NCBI RefSeq assembly: GCF_016741775.1
Contig: NZ_JAERRK010000022.1
Location: 62,001-126,000, forward strand
DNA length: 64,000 bases
Source of the DNA: Streptomyces actinomycinicus
GTDB lineage: Bacteria; Actinomycetota; Actinomycetes; Streptomycetales; Streptomycetaceae
Reading direction: 5' to 3'
The number at the start of each line of letters is the position of its first letter. Position 1 is the first letter of the stretch. This document shows positions 12,202 through 20,245 of the stretch, in pieces. The position numbers and the translations under genes were made by a program. The notes under the pieces were generated by a model, which searched no databases, was not told the DNA's origin, and worked only from the letters and a program-made list of their open reading frames with translations.

Positions 12202-12929
12202 GCAGCAGGCTGGTCGGGGTCGGGGTCGGTCCCGGTGATCCGGAGCTGGTGACCGTCAAGGGGGTCAACGCGCTGCGGGCCGCCGATGTCGTCGTCGTAC
12301 CCGTCATGGACACCGGCGAGCAGGGGCGGGCCGAGGCGACCGTGCTCCACTACGTGCCCGCGGAGAAGGTCGTCCGGGTGGTGTTCGCGCTGAACGAGCG
12401 GACCGACCGGGCGCGGCGGGAGGCGGCCTGGGACGCGGCCGGGGCCAGGGTCGCCGAGCTGCTCGGCCGGCACGGGTCCGTCGCGTTCGCCACCATCGGG
12501 GACCCGAACGTGTACTCGACGTTCACGTATCTCGCGCAGACCATCGCCGAGCTGGTGCCGGGTGTCGTCGTGGAGACCGTCCCGGGGATCACCGCCATGC
12601 AGGATCTCGCGGCCCGGTCCGGGGCCGTGCTGACGGAGGGCACCGAGCCCCTCACCCTGGTGCCGGTCACCGCCGGGTCCGCCGTGCTGAGGGAGGCGCT
12701 GGCCGGGCCGGGGACGGTCGTGGCCTACAAGTTCGGGCGGCAGGCCGCCGAGGTCGCCGAGGCACTGGCGCGGACCGGACGGCTCGGGGACGCCGTGTGG
12801 GGATCGGCGCTGGGGCTGCCGGAGGAGTCGGTGCGGCCGGCCGCCGAGCTGGACGGGTCGCCGCTGCCGTACCTGTCGACGCTGATCGCGCCCCCGCGGC
12901 GGGACGGCGGCCGGGGCGGGAAGCTGTGA
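12198..12929 (+). CDS. cobI: Precorrin-2 C20-methyltransferase CobI (CbiL)
   Basis: SAM-dependent methyltransferase that adds the C20 methyl group to (cobalt-)precorrin-2, giving precorrin-3A. The N-terminal tetrapyrrole-methylase signature GVGVGPGDPELVTVKGV (about residues 6-22) is clear. It is followed by the CobI-type FATIGDPNVYSTFTYL (about 96-111) and VPGITAMQDLAARSG blocks. Length is 243 aa. It starts at the ATG overlapping the cobB stop (ATGA). It is the last gene of the riboswitch-led unit, and only 14 bp separate it from the convergent ZIP transporter gene, with no obvious terminator between them. Confidence 0.93.
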   Translation: MSSRLVGVGVGPGDPELVTVKGVNALRAADVVVVPVMDTGEQGRAEATVLHYVPAEKVVRVVFALNERTDRARREAAWDAAGARVAELLGRHGSVAFATIGDPNVYSTFTYLAQTIAELVPGVVVETVPGITAMQDLAARSGAVLTEGTEPLTLVPVTAGSAVLREALAGPGTVVAYKFGRQAAEVAEALARTGRLGDAVWGSALGLPEESVRPAAELDGSPLPYLSTLIAPPRRDGGRGGKL

Positions 12930-12943
12930 GACCGTCCGTGCGG

Positions 12944-13675
12944 TCAGCCGGTGATGCCGACCACCAGCCAGATGAACGCGGCCCCCGCCACCGTGCACAG
13001 CAGGGTGGAGCGGGCCGGGTGCTCGTGGTGGGCCTCGGGCAGGATCTCGGCGGCGGCGAGATAGAGCAGTACGCCGCCGAAGAGGCCGAGATAGCTGCCG
13101 AGCACCGGTTCGGGGATGCGGAAGAAGGCCGTGGACAGGGCGCCGAGCAAGGGCGCACAGGCGTCGGCGACCAGCATGCCGATGGCGCGGCGGCGCGCGT
13201 TGCCGTACAGGCTGGTGATGGTGAAGGTGTTGAAGCCGTCGGCGAAGTCGTGGGCGATCACGGCGAGCGCGACGGCGGCGGCCATGCCGCCGCCGACCTG
13301 GAAGGCGGCGCCGATGGCCACGCCGTCCATGGCGCTGTGGCCCACCATCGCGGCGGCTGCCGCCAGGCCCACCTCGGGCGCCCGGTGGTCGTGGCCCTCG
13401 GCACCGCCGTGCGCGGCCTGGCGGGCGGCCAGCGTGCGCTCCACCAGATGGGCCACCAGGAACCCGGCCACGAACAGCAGCAGCGCGGCGGGTACGCCGT
13501 AGATCTCGTGGCCGGCCGCGTGCAGCGCCTCCGGCAGCAGGTCGAGGCCGACCACGCCCAGCATCAGCCCGCCGGCCAGACCCAGGACGAGATGGCGGCG
13601 GTCGGTCACGCGCTGTGCCGTCCAGCCGCCGGCCAGCGTCATCAGGAACGCGCCGAGCGCGACGAGGACCGCCAT
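12944..13675 (-). CDS. ZIP-family divalent metal transporter
   Basis: 243-residue integral membrane protein with about eight hydrophobic segments and ZIP hallmarks. Helix IV/V-type metal-site motifs include VGHSAMDGVAIGAAFQVG (histidine in a helix, about residues 131-148) and VIAHDFADGFNTF, and AAEILPEAHHEH lies near the C-terminus. A histidine-containing loop (GGAEGHDHRAPE) resembles the cytoplasmic metal-binding loop of ZIP proteins. It probably imports Zn2+, Fe2+ or another divalent ion. Its insertion between two halves of the B12 cluster, opposite in direction, suggests but does not prove a link to cobalt. It is divergent from cobM with an 83-bp shared promoter region. Confidence 0.85.
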   Translation of the reverse strand: MAVLVALGAFLMTLAGGWTAQRVTDRRHLVLGLAGGLMLGVVGLDLLPEALHAAGHEIYGVPAALLLFVAGFLVAHLVERTLAARQAAHGGAEGHDHRAPEVGLAAAAAMVGHSAMDGVAIGAAFQVGGGMAAAVALAVIAHDFADGFNTFTITSLYGNARRRAIGMLVADACAPLLGALSTAFFRIPEPVLGSYLGLFGGVLLYLAAAEILPEAHHEHPARSTLLCTVAGAAFIWLVVGITG

Positions 13676-13700
13676 AGGCCTTTGCTATCCGATGGACCGG

Positions 13701-13712
13701 CGTGCGCGCACG
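13701..13712. promoter_or_regulatory. 12-bp palindrome in the ZIP/cobM divergent promoter
   Basis: CGTGCGCGCACG is a perfect palindrome in the 83-bp region between the ZIP gene and cobM. It could be an operator, or a chance GC palindrome. It does not resemble a Zur box. Confidence 0.3.
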
Positions 13713-13758
13713 TCCGACAGCCGTTCACGTACTGACTTGTAGGAGAGGACCGATTCCC

Positions 13759-14577
13759 ATGGCCGATGCCCCCACCGGCAAGGTGACCTTCGTCGGTGCC
13801 GGCCCCGGCGCCGCCGATCTGCTGACGTTCCGTGCCGCCCGGGCCATCGCCGAGGCCGACGTGGTGATCTGGGCCGCGAGCCTGGTCCAGGCGGAGGTCC
13901 TCGAGCACGCCCGCGAGGACGCCGAGATCCTGGACTCCGCGGCCATGTCGCTGGAGGACGTCGTCGCCGTCTACCGACGTGCGTTCGAGGAAGGGCTGAA
14001 GGTCGCCCGGGTCCACTCCGGCGACCCGGCCCTGTGGGGCGGCACGCAGGAGCAGCTGGACCGCTGCCACCGGATCGGCATCGCGACCGAGGTCGTCCCG
14101 GGTGTGTCCGCCTTCTCCGCGGTGGCCGCGCTGGCGGAGCGCGAGCTGACCATCCCGGAGGTCGCGCAGTCCGTCGTGCTGACCCGGCTGGGCGGCGGCA
14201 AGACCCCGATGCCGCCCGGCGAGGAGGTCCGCGAGTTCGCCCGGCACGGCACCACCATGGCGATCTTCCTGTCCGCGGCGCGCAGCGGGCAGCTCGTGCG
14301 GGAGCTGCTGGAGGGCGGCTACCCCACGGAGACGCCCGTGGTGGTCGCCTACCAGGCGACCTGGCCGGAGGAGCTGGTCGTGAAGTGCACGGTCGGCACC
14401 CTGGAGGAGACGGTCAAGGAGCACAAGCTCTGGAAGCACACGCTGTTCCTGGTCGGCCCGGCGCTGGACGCGCAGGGCACCCGCTCGCACCTGTACCACC
14501 CGGGGCACTTCCACGGGTACCGCAAGGCCGACCCGGAGGCCCGCCGGGCCCTGCGCGAGCAGCGGGCGAAGAGTTGA
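13759..14577 (+). CDS. cobM: Precorrin-4 C11-methyltransferase CobM (CbiF)
   Basis: SAM-dependent methylation at C11 of (cobalt-)precorrin-4. The signature VTFVGAGPGAADLLTFRA (about residues 10-27) marks the tetrapyrrole methylase fold. ARVHSGDPALWGGTQEQ (about 84-100) and VPGVSAFSAVAALAERELT are CobM/CbiF blocks. Length is 272 aa. The ATG at 13759 is preceded by a strong AGGAGAGGA Shine-Dalgarno. It opens the second cobalamin transcription unit. There is no room for a riboswitch in its 83-bp upstream region, so its control must differ from that of the cobD unit. It overlaps cobL by four bases. Confidence 0.93.
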   Translation: MADAPTGKVTFVGAGPGAADLLTFRAARAIAEADVVIWAASLVQAEVLEHAREDAEILDSAAMSLEDVVAVYRRAFEEGLKVARVHSGDPALWGGTQEQLDRCHRIGIATEVVPGVSAFSAVAALAERELTIPEVAQSVVLTRLGGGKTPMPPGEEVREFARHGTTMAIFLSAARSGQLVRELLEGGYPTETPVVVAYQATWPEELVVKCTVGTLEETVKEHKLWKHTLFLVGPALDAQGTRSHLYHPGHFHGYRKADPEARRALREQRAKS

Positions 14578-15809
14578 TCACGGTCGTCGGTACGGGCACC
14601 GGTGCGCCGGTTCCCGCGGCCGTCGCGGCGGGGGCCGCGCTGGTGGTCGGCGGGCGGCGCCACCTGGACGCCGCGGAACTGCCGGCGGGGGCCGAGCGGG
14701 TGGTGCTCGGGCCGCTGGCGCCGGCCCTGGAGAGGATCGAGGAGTACGTCGGCAAGGAGCTGCCGGTCGTCGTGCTGGCCTCCGGGGACCCGGGGTTCTT
14801 CGGGATCGTGCGGGTGCTGGCCGAGCGGTTCGGTGCCGGGCTGCTGGACGTGCGGCCGGGGGTGTCCTCCGTGGCCACCGCGTTCGCGCGGATCGGGCTG
14901 CCCTGGGACGACGCGGTCGTGGTCAGCGCGCACGGCCGGGACCTGCGTACGGCGGTGAACGTGTGCCGGGCGCGGCCGAAGGTGGCCGTGCTGACGGGCC
15001 CGGGCGCCGGACCGGCCGAGCTGGGCGCCGCCCTGCCCGGTGACCGGGTGCTGGTCGTGGCGCGTGCCCTCGGGGACCCGGACCGGGAGCGCGTGGAGCG
15101 GGTGACGGCCGCCGAGGCGGCCTCCCGGGACTGGGGTACGGCGGTGAGCGTGGTGCTGTGCCTGGACGAGGCACGGGCGCTCGGTGCGGTGCGTACGGTG
15201 GCCGGTGTGCCGGAGCAGCCCGCCCGGTGGGCCCTGGAGGAGGCCGAGTTCACCCACCGGGACTCGATGATCACCAAGTTCGAGGTGCGGGCGCTGGCGC
15301 TGGCCCGGCTCGGGCCGCGCCTGGGTGACCTGGTGTGGGACGTGGGCGCCGGGTCGGGTTCGGTCGCGGTGGAGTGCGCGCGGCTGGGTGCGGCCGTGGT
15401 CGCCGTGGAGAAGACCGCGGACGGGGTGGAGCGGGTCCGTGCCAACGCCCGCGCCCACGGCGTCGACGTGGACGTGGTGCACGGCTCGGCGCCGGAGGCG
15501 CTGGCCGGGCTGGCCGGCGAGCCCGACGCGGTGTTCGTGGGCGGCGGGGGCCGGGAGCTGCCCGCCGTGGTCACCGCCTGTGCGCGGCGGGCCCGGCGGA
15601 CGGTGGTCGTCGCCATGGCCGCCCTGGACCGGGTGCCGGCGGCGCGGGAAGCGCTGACGGCCGCCGGGTTCGCCTGTGACGGGGTGCTGTTGCAGTCGTC
15701 GCGGCTGGCGCCGCTGCCGGGGGACGTGACCCGGCTGGCGGCCACCAATCCTGTGTTCGTGCTCTGGGGTGTCAGGTCCCCGGTGCCTAGTGAAGGAGTT
15801 GCCCAGTGA
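14574..15809 (+). CDS. cobL: Precorrin-6Y C5,15-methyltransferase (decarboxylating) CobL (CbiE-CbiT fusion)
   Basis: Bifunctional enzyme that methylates C5 and C15 and decarboxylates the acetate at C12 of precorrin-6Y. The N-terminal CbiE-like methylase domain (VVGTGTGAPVPAAV, and VVLASGDPGFFGI about residues 63-75) is followed by a CbiT-like Rossmann domain. The latter has the SAM motif DVGAGSGSVAVECARLGA (about 258-275) and VFVGGGGRELP. The only start compatible with the family N-terminus is TTG at 14574, which overlaps the cobM stop (TTGA). An apparent upstream extension of the frame is a shadow of cobM. Length is 411 aa. Confidence 0.9.
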   Translation: MITVVGTGTGAPVPAAVAAGAALVVGGRRHLDAAELPAGAERVVLGPLAPALERIEEYVGKELPVVVLASGDPGFFGIVRVLAERFGAGLLDVRPGVSSVATAFARIGLPWDDAVVVSAHGRDLRTAVNVCRARPKVAVLTGPGAGPAELGAALPGDRVLVVARALGDPDRERVERVTAAEAASRDWGTAVSVVLCLDEARALGAVRTVAGVPEQPARWALEEAEFTHRDSMITKFEVRALALARLGPRLGDLVWDVGAGSGSVAVECARLGAAVVAVEKTADGVERVRANARAHGVDVDVVHGSAPEALAGLAGEPDAVFVGGGGRELPAVVTACARRARRTVVVAMAALDRVPAAREALTAAGFACDGVLLQSSRLAPLPGDVTRLAATNPVFVLWGVRSPVPSEGVAQ

Positions 15810-17515
15810 TCGGCCTCATTTCCGCCACCGCGGCGGGAGCGGCGGCGCGGGACCGGCTGGCCGCGGCCTGGCCGGACCGTACGCGGGTGTACGAGGGTCC
15901 CGTCGGGGAGGCCGTACGGGCCGCGTTCGCGGAGTGCGGGCAGTTGGTGTGCTTCCTGGCGACGGGGGCGGTGGTACGGCTGCTGGCGCCGCTGCTCGGT
16001 GACAAGACGGCCGACCCGGGTGTGGTGTGCGTGGACGAGGGCGGCCGGTTCGCGGTGTCGCTGGTCGGCGGGCACGGCGGCGGCGCCAACGAACTCGCCC
16101 GCGAGGTCGGGGAGTTGCTCGGCGCCGAGCCGGTGGTGACGACCGCGACGGACGCGGTGGGACTGCCCGGCCTGGACACGCTCGGGCTGTCGTACGAGGG
16201 TGCGGTCGCCGCGGTCTCGCGGGCCCTGCTGGACGGTGCGCCGGTCGGGCTGGAGGCCGAGGTGGCGTGGCCGCTGCCGCCGCTGCCGCTGGTGCGGGGC
16301 GGGAGCGAGGGGGCGTACACCGTCCGGCTCACCGACCGGGCCGTCGAACCCGGCGAGCGGGAAGTGCTGCTGCGTCCGCCGTCGCTGGTGGTCGGGGTCG
16401 GAGCGTCGAAGGGCGCGCCGGTGGCCGAGGTGCTCGGACTGATCGAGGAGACGCTGGACCGGGCGGGGCTCTCCCGCAAGTCCGTGGCCGAACTCGCGAC
16501 GGTGGACGCCAAGGCGGAGGAGCCCGCCATCGTGGCCGCCGCCGAGCGGCTCGGGGTGCCGCTGGTGACGTACTCCGCCGAGGAGCTGGCGGGCGTGGAG
16601 GTGCCGAACCCGTCCGACGCGCCGCTCGCGGCCGTCGGCACGCCGTCGGTCGCCGAGGCCTCCGCCCTGGTGCGCGGGGGTGAACTCCTCGTGCCGAAGC
16701 GGAAGTCGGTGCGGGCGGACGGGCAGCCGGCCATGGCGACCTGTGCCGTGGTACGCCGCCCGGGGCGCGGGCGGCTCGCGGTGGTCGGGCTCGGGCCGGG
16801 CGCCCGGGACCTGCTCACCCCGCGTGCGACGGCCGAACTGCGGCGGGCGTCGGTGCTGGTCGGGCTCGACCAGTACGTGGACCAGATCCGCGACCTGCTC
16901 CGGCCCGGCACACGGGTGCTGGAGTCGGGGCTCGGCGCGGAGGAGGAGCGCGCCCGTACGGCGGTCGCCGAGGCCCGCGAGGGGCATGCGGTGGCACTGA
17001 TCGGCAGCGGGGACGCGGGTGTGTACGCCATGGCCTCCCCGGCGCTCGCCGAGGCCTCCGACGACATCGACGTGGTCGGGGTGCCCGGGGTGACGGCCGC
17101 GCTGGCCGCCGGGGCGATCCTGGGCGCACCGCTGGGCCACGACCACGTGTCGATCAGCCTGTCCGACCTGCACACGCCGTGGGAGGTCATCGAGCGCCGG
17201 GTGCGGGCGGCGGCCGAGGCGGACATCGTCGTCACCTTCTACAACCCGCGTTCCCGCGGCCGCGACTGGCAGCTGCCCAAGGCCCTGGCGATCCTCGCCG
17301 GGCACCGGGAGCCGGCGACGCCGGTCGGGGTCGTCCGCAACGCGTCCCGGCCGGACGAGACCAGCCGGGTCACGACGCTCGGCGCGCTGGACCCGGCGAC
17401 GGTCGACATGATGACGGTCGTGACCGTGGGCAACACGGCGACCCGGGAGATCGCGGGGCGCATGGTGACCCCGCGCGGATACCGCTGGCAGGCGGAGCAG
17501 GAGGAGGCCCGGTGA
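15806..17515 (+). CDS. cobJ: CbiG-CbiH/CobJ fusion: cobalt-precorrin-5A hydrolase / precorrin-3B C17-methyltransferase
   Basis: 569-residue fusion. The N-terminal half (about residues 1-315) is CbiG-like. It has GQLVCFLATGAVVRLLAPLL and LVGGHGGGANELAREV, and GVGASKGAPVAEV opens the C-terminal CbiG subdomain. CbiG opens the delta-lactone and releases acetaldehyde after ring contraction in the cobalt-early route. The C-terminal half is a tetrapyrrole methylase with VVGLGPGARDLLTPRA (about 325-340) and ALIGSGDAGVYAMASP, matching CobJ/CbiH, the C17 methylation and ring-contraction enzyme. The GTG start overlaps cobL. The fusion matches the chemistry, since the two steps are consecutive around ring contraction. 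Confidence 0.92.
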   Translation: MIGLISATAAGAAARDRLAAAWPDRTRVYEGPVGEAVRAAFAECGQLVCFLATGAVVRLLAPLLGDKTADPGVVCVDEGGRFAVSLVGGHGGGANELAREVGELLGAEPVVTTATDAVGLPGLDTLGLSYEGAVAAVSRALLDGAPVGLEAEVAWPLPPLPLVRGGSEGAYTVRLTDRAVEPGEREVLLRPPSLVVGVGASKGAPVAEVLGLIEETLDRAGLSRKSVAELATVDAKAEEPAIVAAAERLGVPLVTYSAEELAGVEVPNPSDAPLAAVGTPSVAEASALVRGGELLVPKRKSVRADGQPAMATCAVVRRPGRGRLAVVGLGPGARDLLTPRATAELRRASVLVGLDQYVDQIRDLLRPGTRVLESGLGAEEERARTAVAEAREGHAVALIGSGDAGVYAMASPALAEASDDIDVVGVPGVTAALAAGAILGAPLGHDHVSISLSDLHTPWEVIERRVRAAAEADIVVTFYNPRSRGRDWQLPKALAILAGHREPATPVGVVRNASRPDETSRVTTLGALDPATVDMMTVVTVGNTATREIAGRMVTPRGYRWQAEQEEAR

Positions 17516-18099
17516 AGCGTGTGGTCCACCCCATCGAGCAGGAGTCCTTCCGGCGGCTGCGTGCCCGCCTGGACACCTCGCACTTCCCGCCGCTGACCCG
17601 GGCGGTGGTGGAGCGGGTCATCCACTCCGCCGCCGACCTGGAGTACGCGACCGATCTCGTCACGGCCGAGGACGACCTGGTGAAGGCGCATGCGGCGCTG
17701 CACGCCGGGGCGCCCGTCGTCGTGGACGTGGAGATGGTCGCGGCCGGCATCACCCGGCGCGAGACCGTCTGCCGGCTGAAGGACGCGGAGGCCGGTCCGG
17801 GGCTGACCCGCTCGGCCCACGCGATCCGGCTCGCGTACGAGGAGGTCGGGCCGGGCGCCCTGTGGGTGATCGGCTGCGCGCCGACCGCTCTGGAGGAGCT
17901 GCTGACCCTGGACGCCTCCCCGGCGCTCGTCATCGGCCTGCCCGTCGGCTTCGTCGGCGCGGCCGAGTCCAAGGAGGCGTTGCGGGCGAGTGGGCTGCCC
18001 GCCGTGAGCAACGTGTCCGAGAAGGGCGGTTCGGCGGTGGCCGCCGCCGCGCTCAACGCCCTGCTGTACCACCCCGTTTCACCTGAGGAGACCTCGTGA
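17512..18099 (+). CDS. cobH: Precorrin-8X methylmutase CobH (CbiC)
   Basis: Moves the methyl group from C11 to C12 of precorrin-8X to form (cobalt-)hydrogenobyrinic acid. The catalytic-histidine segment VERVIHSAADLEYATDL (about residues 31-47) and the VVVDVEMVAAGITRRE block (about 67-82) are characteristic. LWVIGCAPTALEEL and GLPVGFVGAAESKEAL also fit. Length is 195 aa, a little shorter than most CobH proteins (~210). The GTG start overlaps the cobJ stop (GTGA). The C-terminal ALNAL segment is present, so it appears complete. Confidence 0.92.
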   Translation: MKRVVHPIEQESFRRLRARLDTSHFPPLTRAVVERVIHSAADLEYATDLVTAEDDLVKAHAALHAGAPVVVDVEMVAAGITRRETVCRLKDAEAGPGLTRSAHAIRLAYEEVGPGALWVIGCAPTALEELLTLDASPALVIGLPVGFVGAAESKEALRASGLPAVSNVSEKGGSAVAAAALNALLYHPVSPEETS

Positions 18100-19013
18100 C
18101 CACCCCGCCCGCCCTGCTCATCGCCGGACACGGCACCCGTGACGACGCCGGAGCGGAGGCGTTCCGCGACTTCGTCCGGGAGCTGGGACGCCGCCACCCC
18201 GGCCTGCCCGTCGCGGGCGGCTTCATCGAACTGTCCCCGCCGCCGCTGGGCGAGGCCGTGACCGAGCTGGTCGAGCAGGGCGTGCGCCGGTTCGCCGCGG
18301 TGCCGCTGATGCTGGTGTCCGCCGGGCACGCCAAGGGCGACATCCCGGCCGCGCTGGCCCGAGAGAAGGAGCGGCACCCGGGCATCTCGTACACCTACGG
18401 CCGTCCGCTGGGCCCGCACCCGTCGCTGCTGAACGTGCTGGAGCGGCGGCTGGAGGAGGCGCTGGACGGCGCGGACCGCTCCGAGGTGACCGTGCTGCTG
18501 GTCGGGCGCGGCTCGACGGACCCCGACGCCAACGCCGAGGTGTTCAAGGCGGCGCGGCTGCTGTGGGAGGGCCGTGGGTACGCCGGTGTGGAGACCGCGT
18601 TCGTGTCACTGGCGGCGCCGGACGTGCCGAGCGGTCTGGACCGGTGCGTGGCGCTGGGGGCCCGGAGGGTCGTCGTCCTCCCGTACTTCCTGTTCACCGG
18701 GATCCTGCCGGACCGGGTGCGGCAGCAGACCGAGGAGTGGGCCGCCGCGCACCCGGAGACCGAGGTGCGGTCGGCCGACGTCATCGGGCCCGAGCCGGAG
18801 CTGCTGGGCCTGGTGATGGAGCGGTACGAGGAGGCCGTCAAGGGCGATCTGCGCATGAACTGCGACTCGTGCGTGTACCGGATCGCGCTGCCGGGCTTCG
18901 AGGACAAGGTGGGGCTGCCGCAGCAGCCGCACTTCCACCCGGACGACGACGGCCACCACCACGGACACGGGCACCACCATCACGGGGGGCACTCGCACAG
19001 CCATGCGCACTGA
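18096..19013 (+). CDS. cbiX: Sirohydrochlorin chelatase CbiX-type, with histidine-rich tail
   Basis: 305-residue ferrochelatase-like protein that inserts cobalt (or iron) into sirohydrochlorin. Two homologous halves are seen. LLIAGHGTRDDAG opens the first, with the metal-site histidine at residue 12, and LLVGRGSTDPDANAEV opens the second (about 134-149). VPYFLF-type and AGHAKGDIP family segments are present. The C-terminus has a CDSC pair (about 253-256) followed by an extreme His/Gly/Asp stretch with more than ten histidines in the last ~25 residues. That tail is probably a cobalt-binding reservoir or sensor. The GTG start overlaps the cobH stop, and the 3' end overlaps cobC by 11 bp. Confidence 0.9.
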   Translation: MTTPPALLIAGHGTRDDAGAEAFRDFVRELGRRHPGLPVAGGFIELSPPPLGEAVTELVEQGVRRFAAVPLMLVSAGHAKGDIPAALAREKERHPGISYTYGRPLGPHPSLLNVLERRLEEALDGADRSEVTVLLVGRGSTDPDANAEVFKAARLLWEGRGYAGVETAFVSLAAPDVPSGLDRCVALGARRVVVLPYFLFTGILPDRVRQQTEEWAAAHPETEVRSADVIGPEPELLGLVMERYEEAVKGDLRMNCDSCVYRIALPGFEDKVGLPQQPHFHPDDDGHHHGHGHHHHGGHSHSHAH

Positions 19014-20088
19014 GGGCAGGGAACCTGACCTGCGGCACCACGGGGACGCCGAAGTGCGGGACGACGGGTCGGCGCTGGTCGACCTCGCCGTCAACGTCCG
19101 CGCGGACACTCCCCCGCGGTGGCTGCGGGAGGAGATCGCCGGCTCGCTGTCGTCCCTCGCGGCCTACCCGGACGGGCGGGCCGCGCGGGCGGCGGTGGCG
19201 GAGCGGCACGGGCTGCCGGTGGAGCGGGTCCTGCTGACGGCGGGGGCCGCGGAGGCGTTCGTACTGCTCGCCCGGGCGCTGAAGGTACGTCAGCCGGTCG
19301 TGGTGCACCCGCAGTTCACCGAGCCGGAGGCCGCCTTGCGGGACGCCGGGCACACCGTGGGCCGGGTGCTGCTGCGCGCGCAGGACGGGTTCCGGCTGGA
19401 CCCGGCGGCCGTGCCGGAGGACGCCGATCTGGTGGTGATCGGCAACCCCACCAATCCGACGTCCGTGCTGCATCCGGCGGAGACGATCGTCCGGCTCGCC
19501 CGTGCCGGGCGGACGCTGGTGGTCGACGAGGCGTTCATGGACGCCGTGCCGGGTGAGCGGGAGTCGCTGGCCGGGCGGACCGACGTGCCGGGGCTCGTCG
19601 TGCTGCGCAGCCTCACCAAGACGTGGGGGCTGGCCGGGCTGCGCATCGGGTACGTGCTGGCGTCCGCGGAGATCGTCGCCGAACTGGCGCGGGCCCAGCC
19701 GTTGTGGCCCGTCTCGACACCGGCGCTGGCCGCGGCGCAGGCGTGTGTGGCGCCGAGGGCGCTGGCCGAGGCGGGGCACGCGGCGCATCGCATCGCCGGC
19801 GACCGGGCGCATCTGGTGGCCGGGCTGGTTTCTTTCGCCGGGCTCGGGGTGCGAGTGGTGCAGCCTGCGCAGGGGCCGTTCGTGCTGGTGCGGATCCCGG
19901 ACGCGGCCGGGGTACGGCGACGGTTGCGGGACCTCGGCTACGCGGTGCGGCGTGGGGACACGTTTCCGGGGCTCGGGGTGGAGTGGGTACGGGTGGCCGT
20001 ACGGGACCGTGCGACGGTGAACGCCTTCCTGGAGGCCCTGTCGGCCGCACTGATTCCGCCCGCCGGCCCACCAGCCCCGGCAAGCTGA
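19003..20088 (+). CDS. cobC: CobC-type (Rv2231c-like) PLP-dependent aminotransferase/decarboxylase
   Basis: Fold-type I PLP enzyme of the histidinol-phosphate aminotransferase/CobD(Salmonella) group. It probably makes (R)-1-amino-2-propanol (phosphate) from threonine phosphate for the cobalamin nucleotide loop. The PLP lysine lies in RSLTKTWGLAGLRIGY (Lys about residue 206). VVIGNPTNPTSVL (about 144-156) and VVDEAFMDA (about 174-182, the Asp that binds the pyridine nitrogen) are also visible. Length is 361 aa. It is the last gene of the second cobalamin unit and starts inside the 3' end of cbiX. The substrate assignment rests on family and context. Confidence 0.85.
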   Translation: MRTEGREPDLRHHGDAEVRDDGSALVDLAVNVRADTPPRWLREEIAGSLSSLAAYPDGRAARAAVAERHGLPVERVLLTAGAAEAFVLLARALKVRQPVVVHPQFTEPEAALRDAGHTVGRVLLRAQDGFRLDPAAVPEDADLVVIGNPTNPTSVLHPAETIVRLARAGRTLVVDEAFMDAVPGERESLAGRTDVPGLVVLRSLTKTWGLAGLRIGYVLASAEIVAELARAQPLWPVSTPALAAAQACVAPRALAEAGHAAHRIAGDRAHLVAGLVSFAGLGVRVVQPAQGPFVLVRIPDAAGVRRRLRDLGYAVRRGDTFPGLGVEWVRVAVRDRATVNAFLEALSAALIPPAGPPAPAS

Positions 20089-20130
20089 GAGGCACCGCTC
20101 CCGGCGGACCCCGGCCGAAAGACCCAGCAC

Positions 20131-20243
20131 ATTACGGGTGAGGGCCGCCGGGAGGCCGGGGCCCCGGCGCGGGGAACCGTCGGCCTCGCAACTCGGGTCC
20201 CGGCACGGGGAATTATGGGTGAGGGCGGCCGGGAGGCCGGGGC
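20131..20243. repeat. Two near-identical 32-bp direct repeats between cobC and the XRE gene
   Basis: ATTACGGGTGAGGGC... (20131-20162) recurs at 20212-20243 with two mismatches, a period of 81 bp. The spacer contains related GGCGCGGGGAA/GGCACGGGGAA words and a perfect palindrome GCCGGGGCCCCGGC at 20155-20168. The second copy abuts the stop codon of the minus-strand regulator. It could end transcription from both convergent genes. Confidence 0.7.
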
Positions 20244-20245
20244 GG

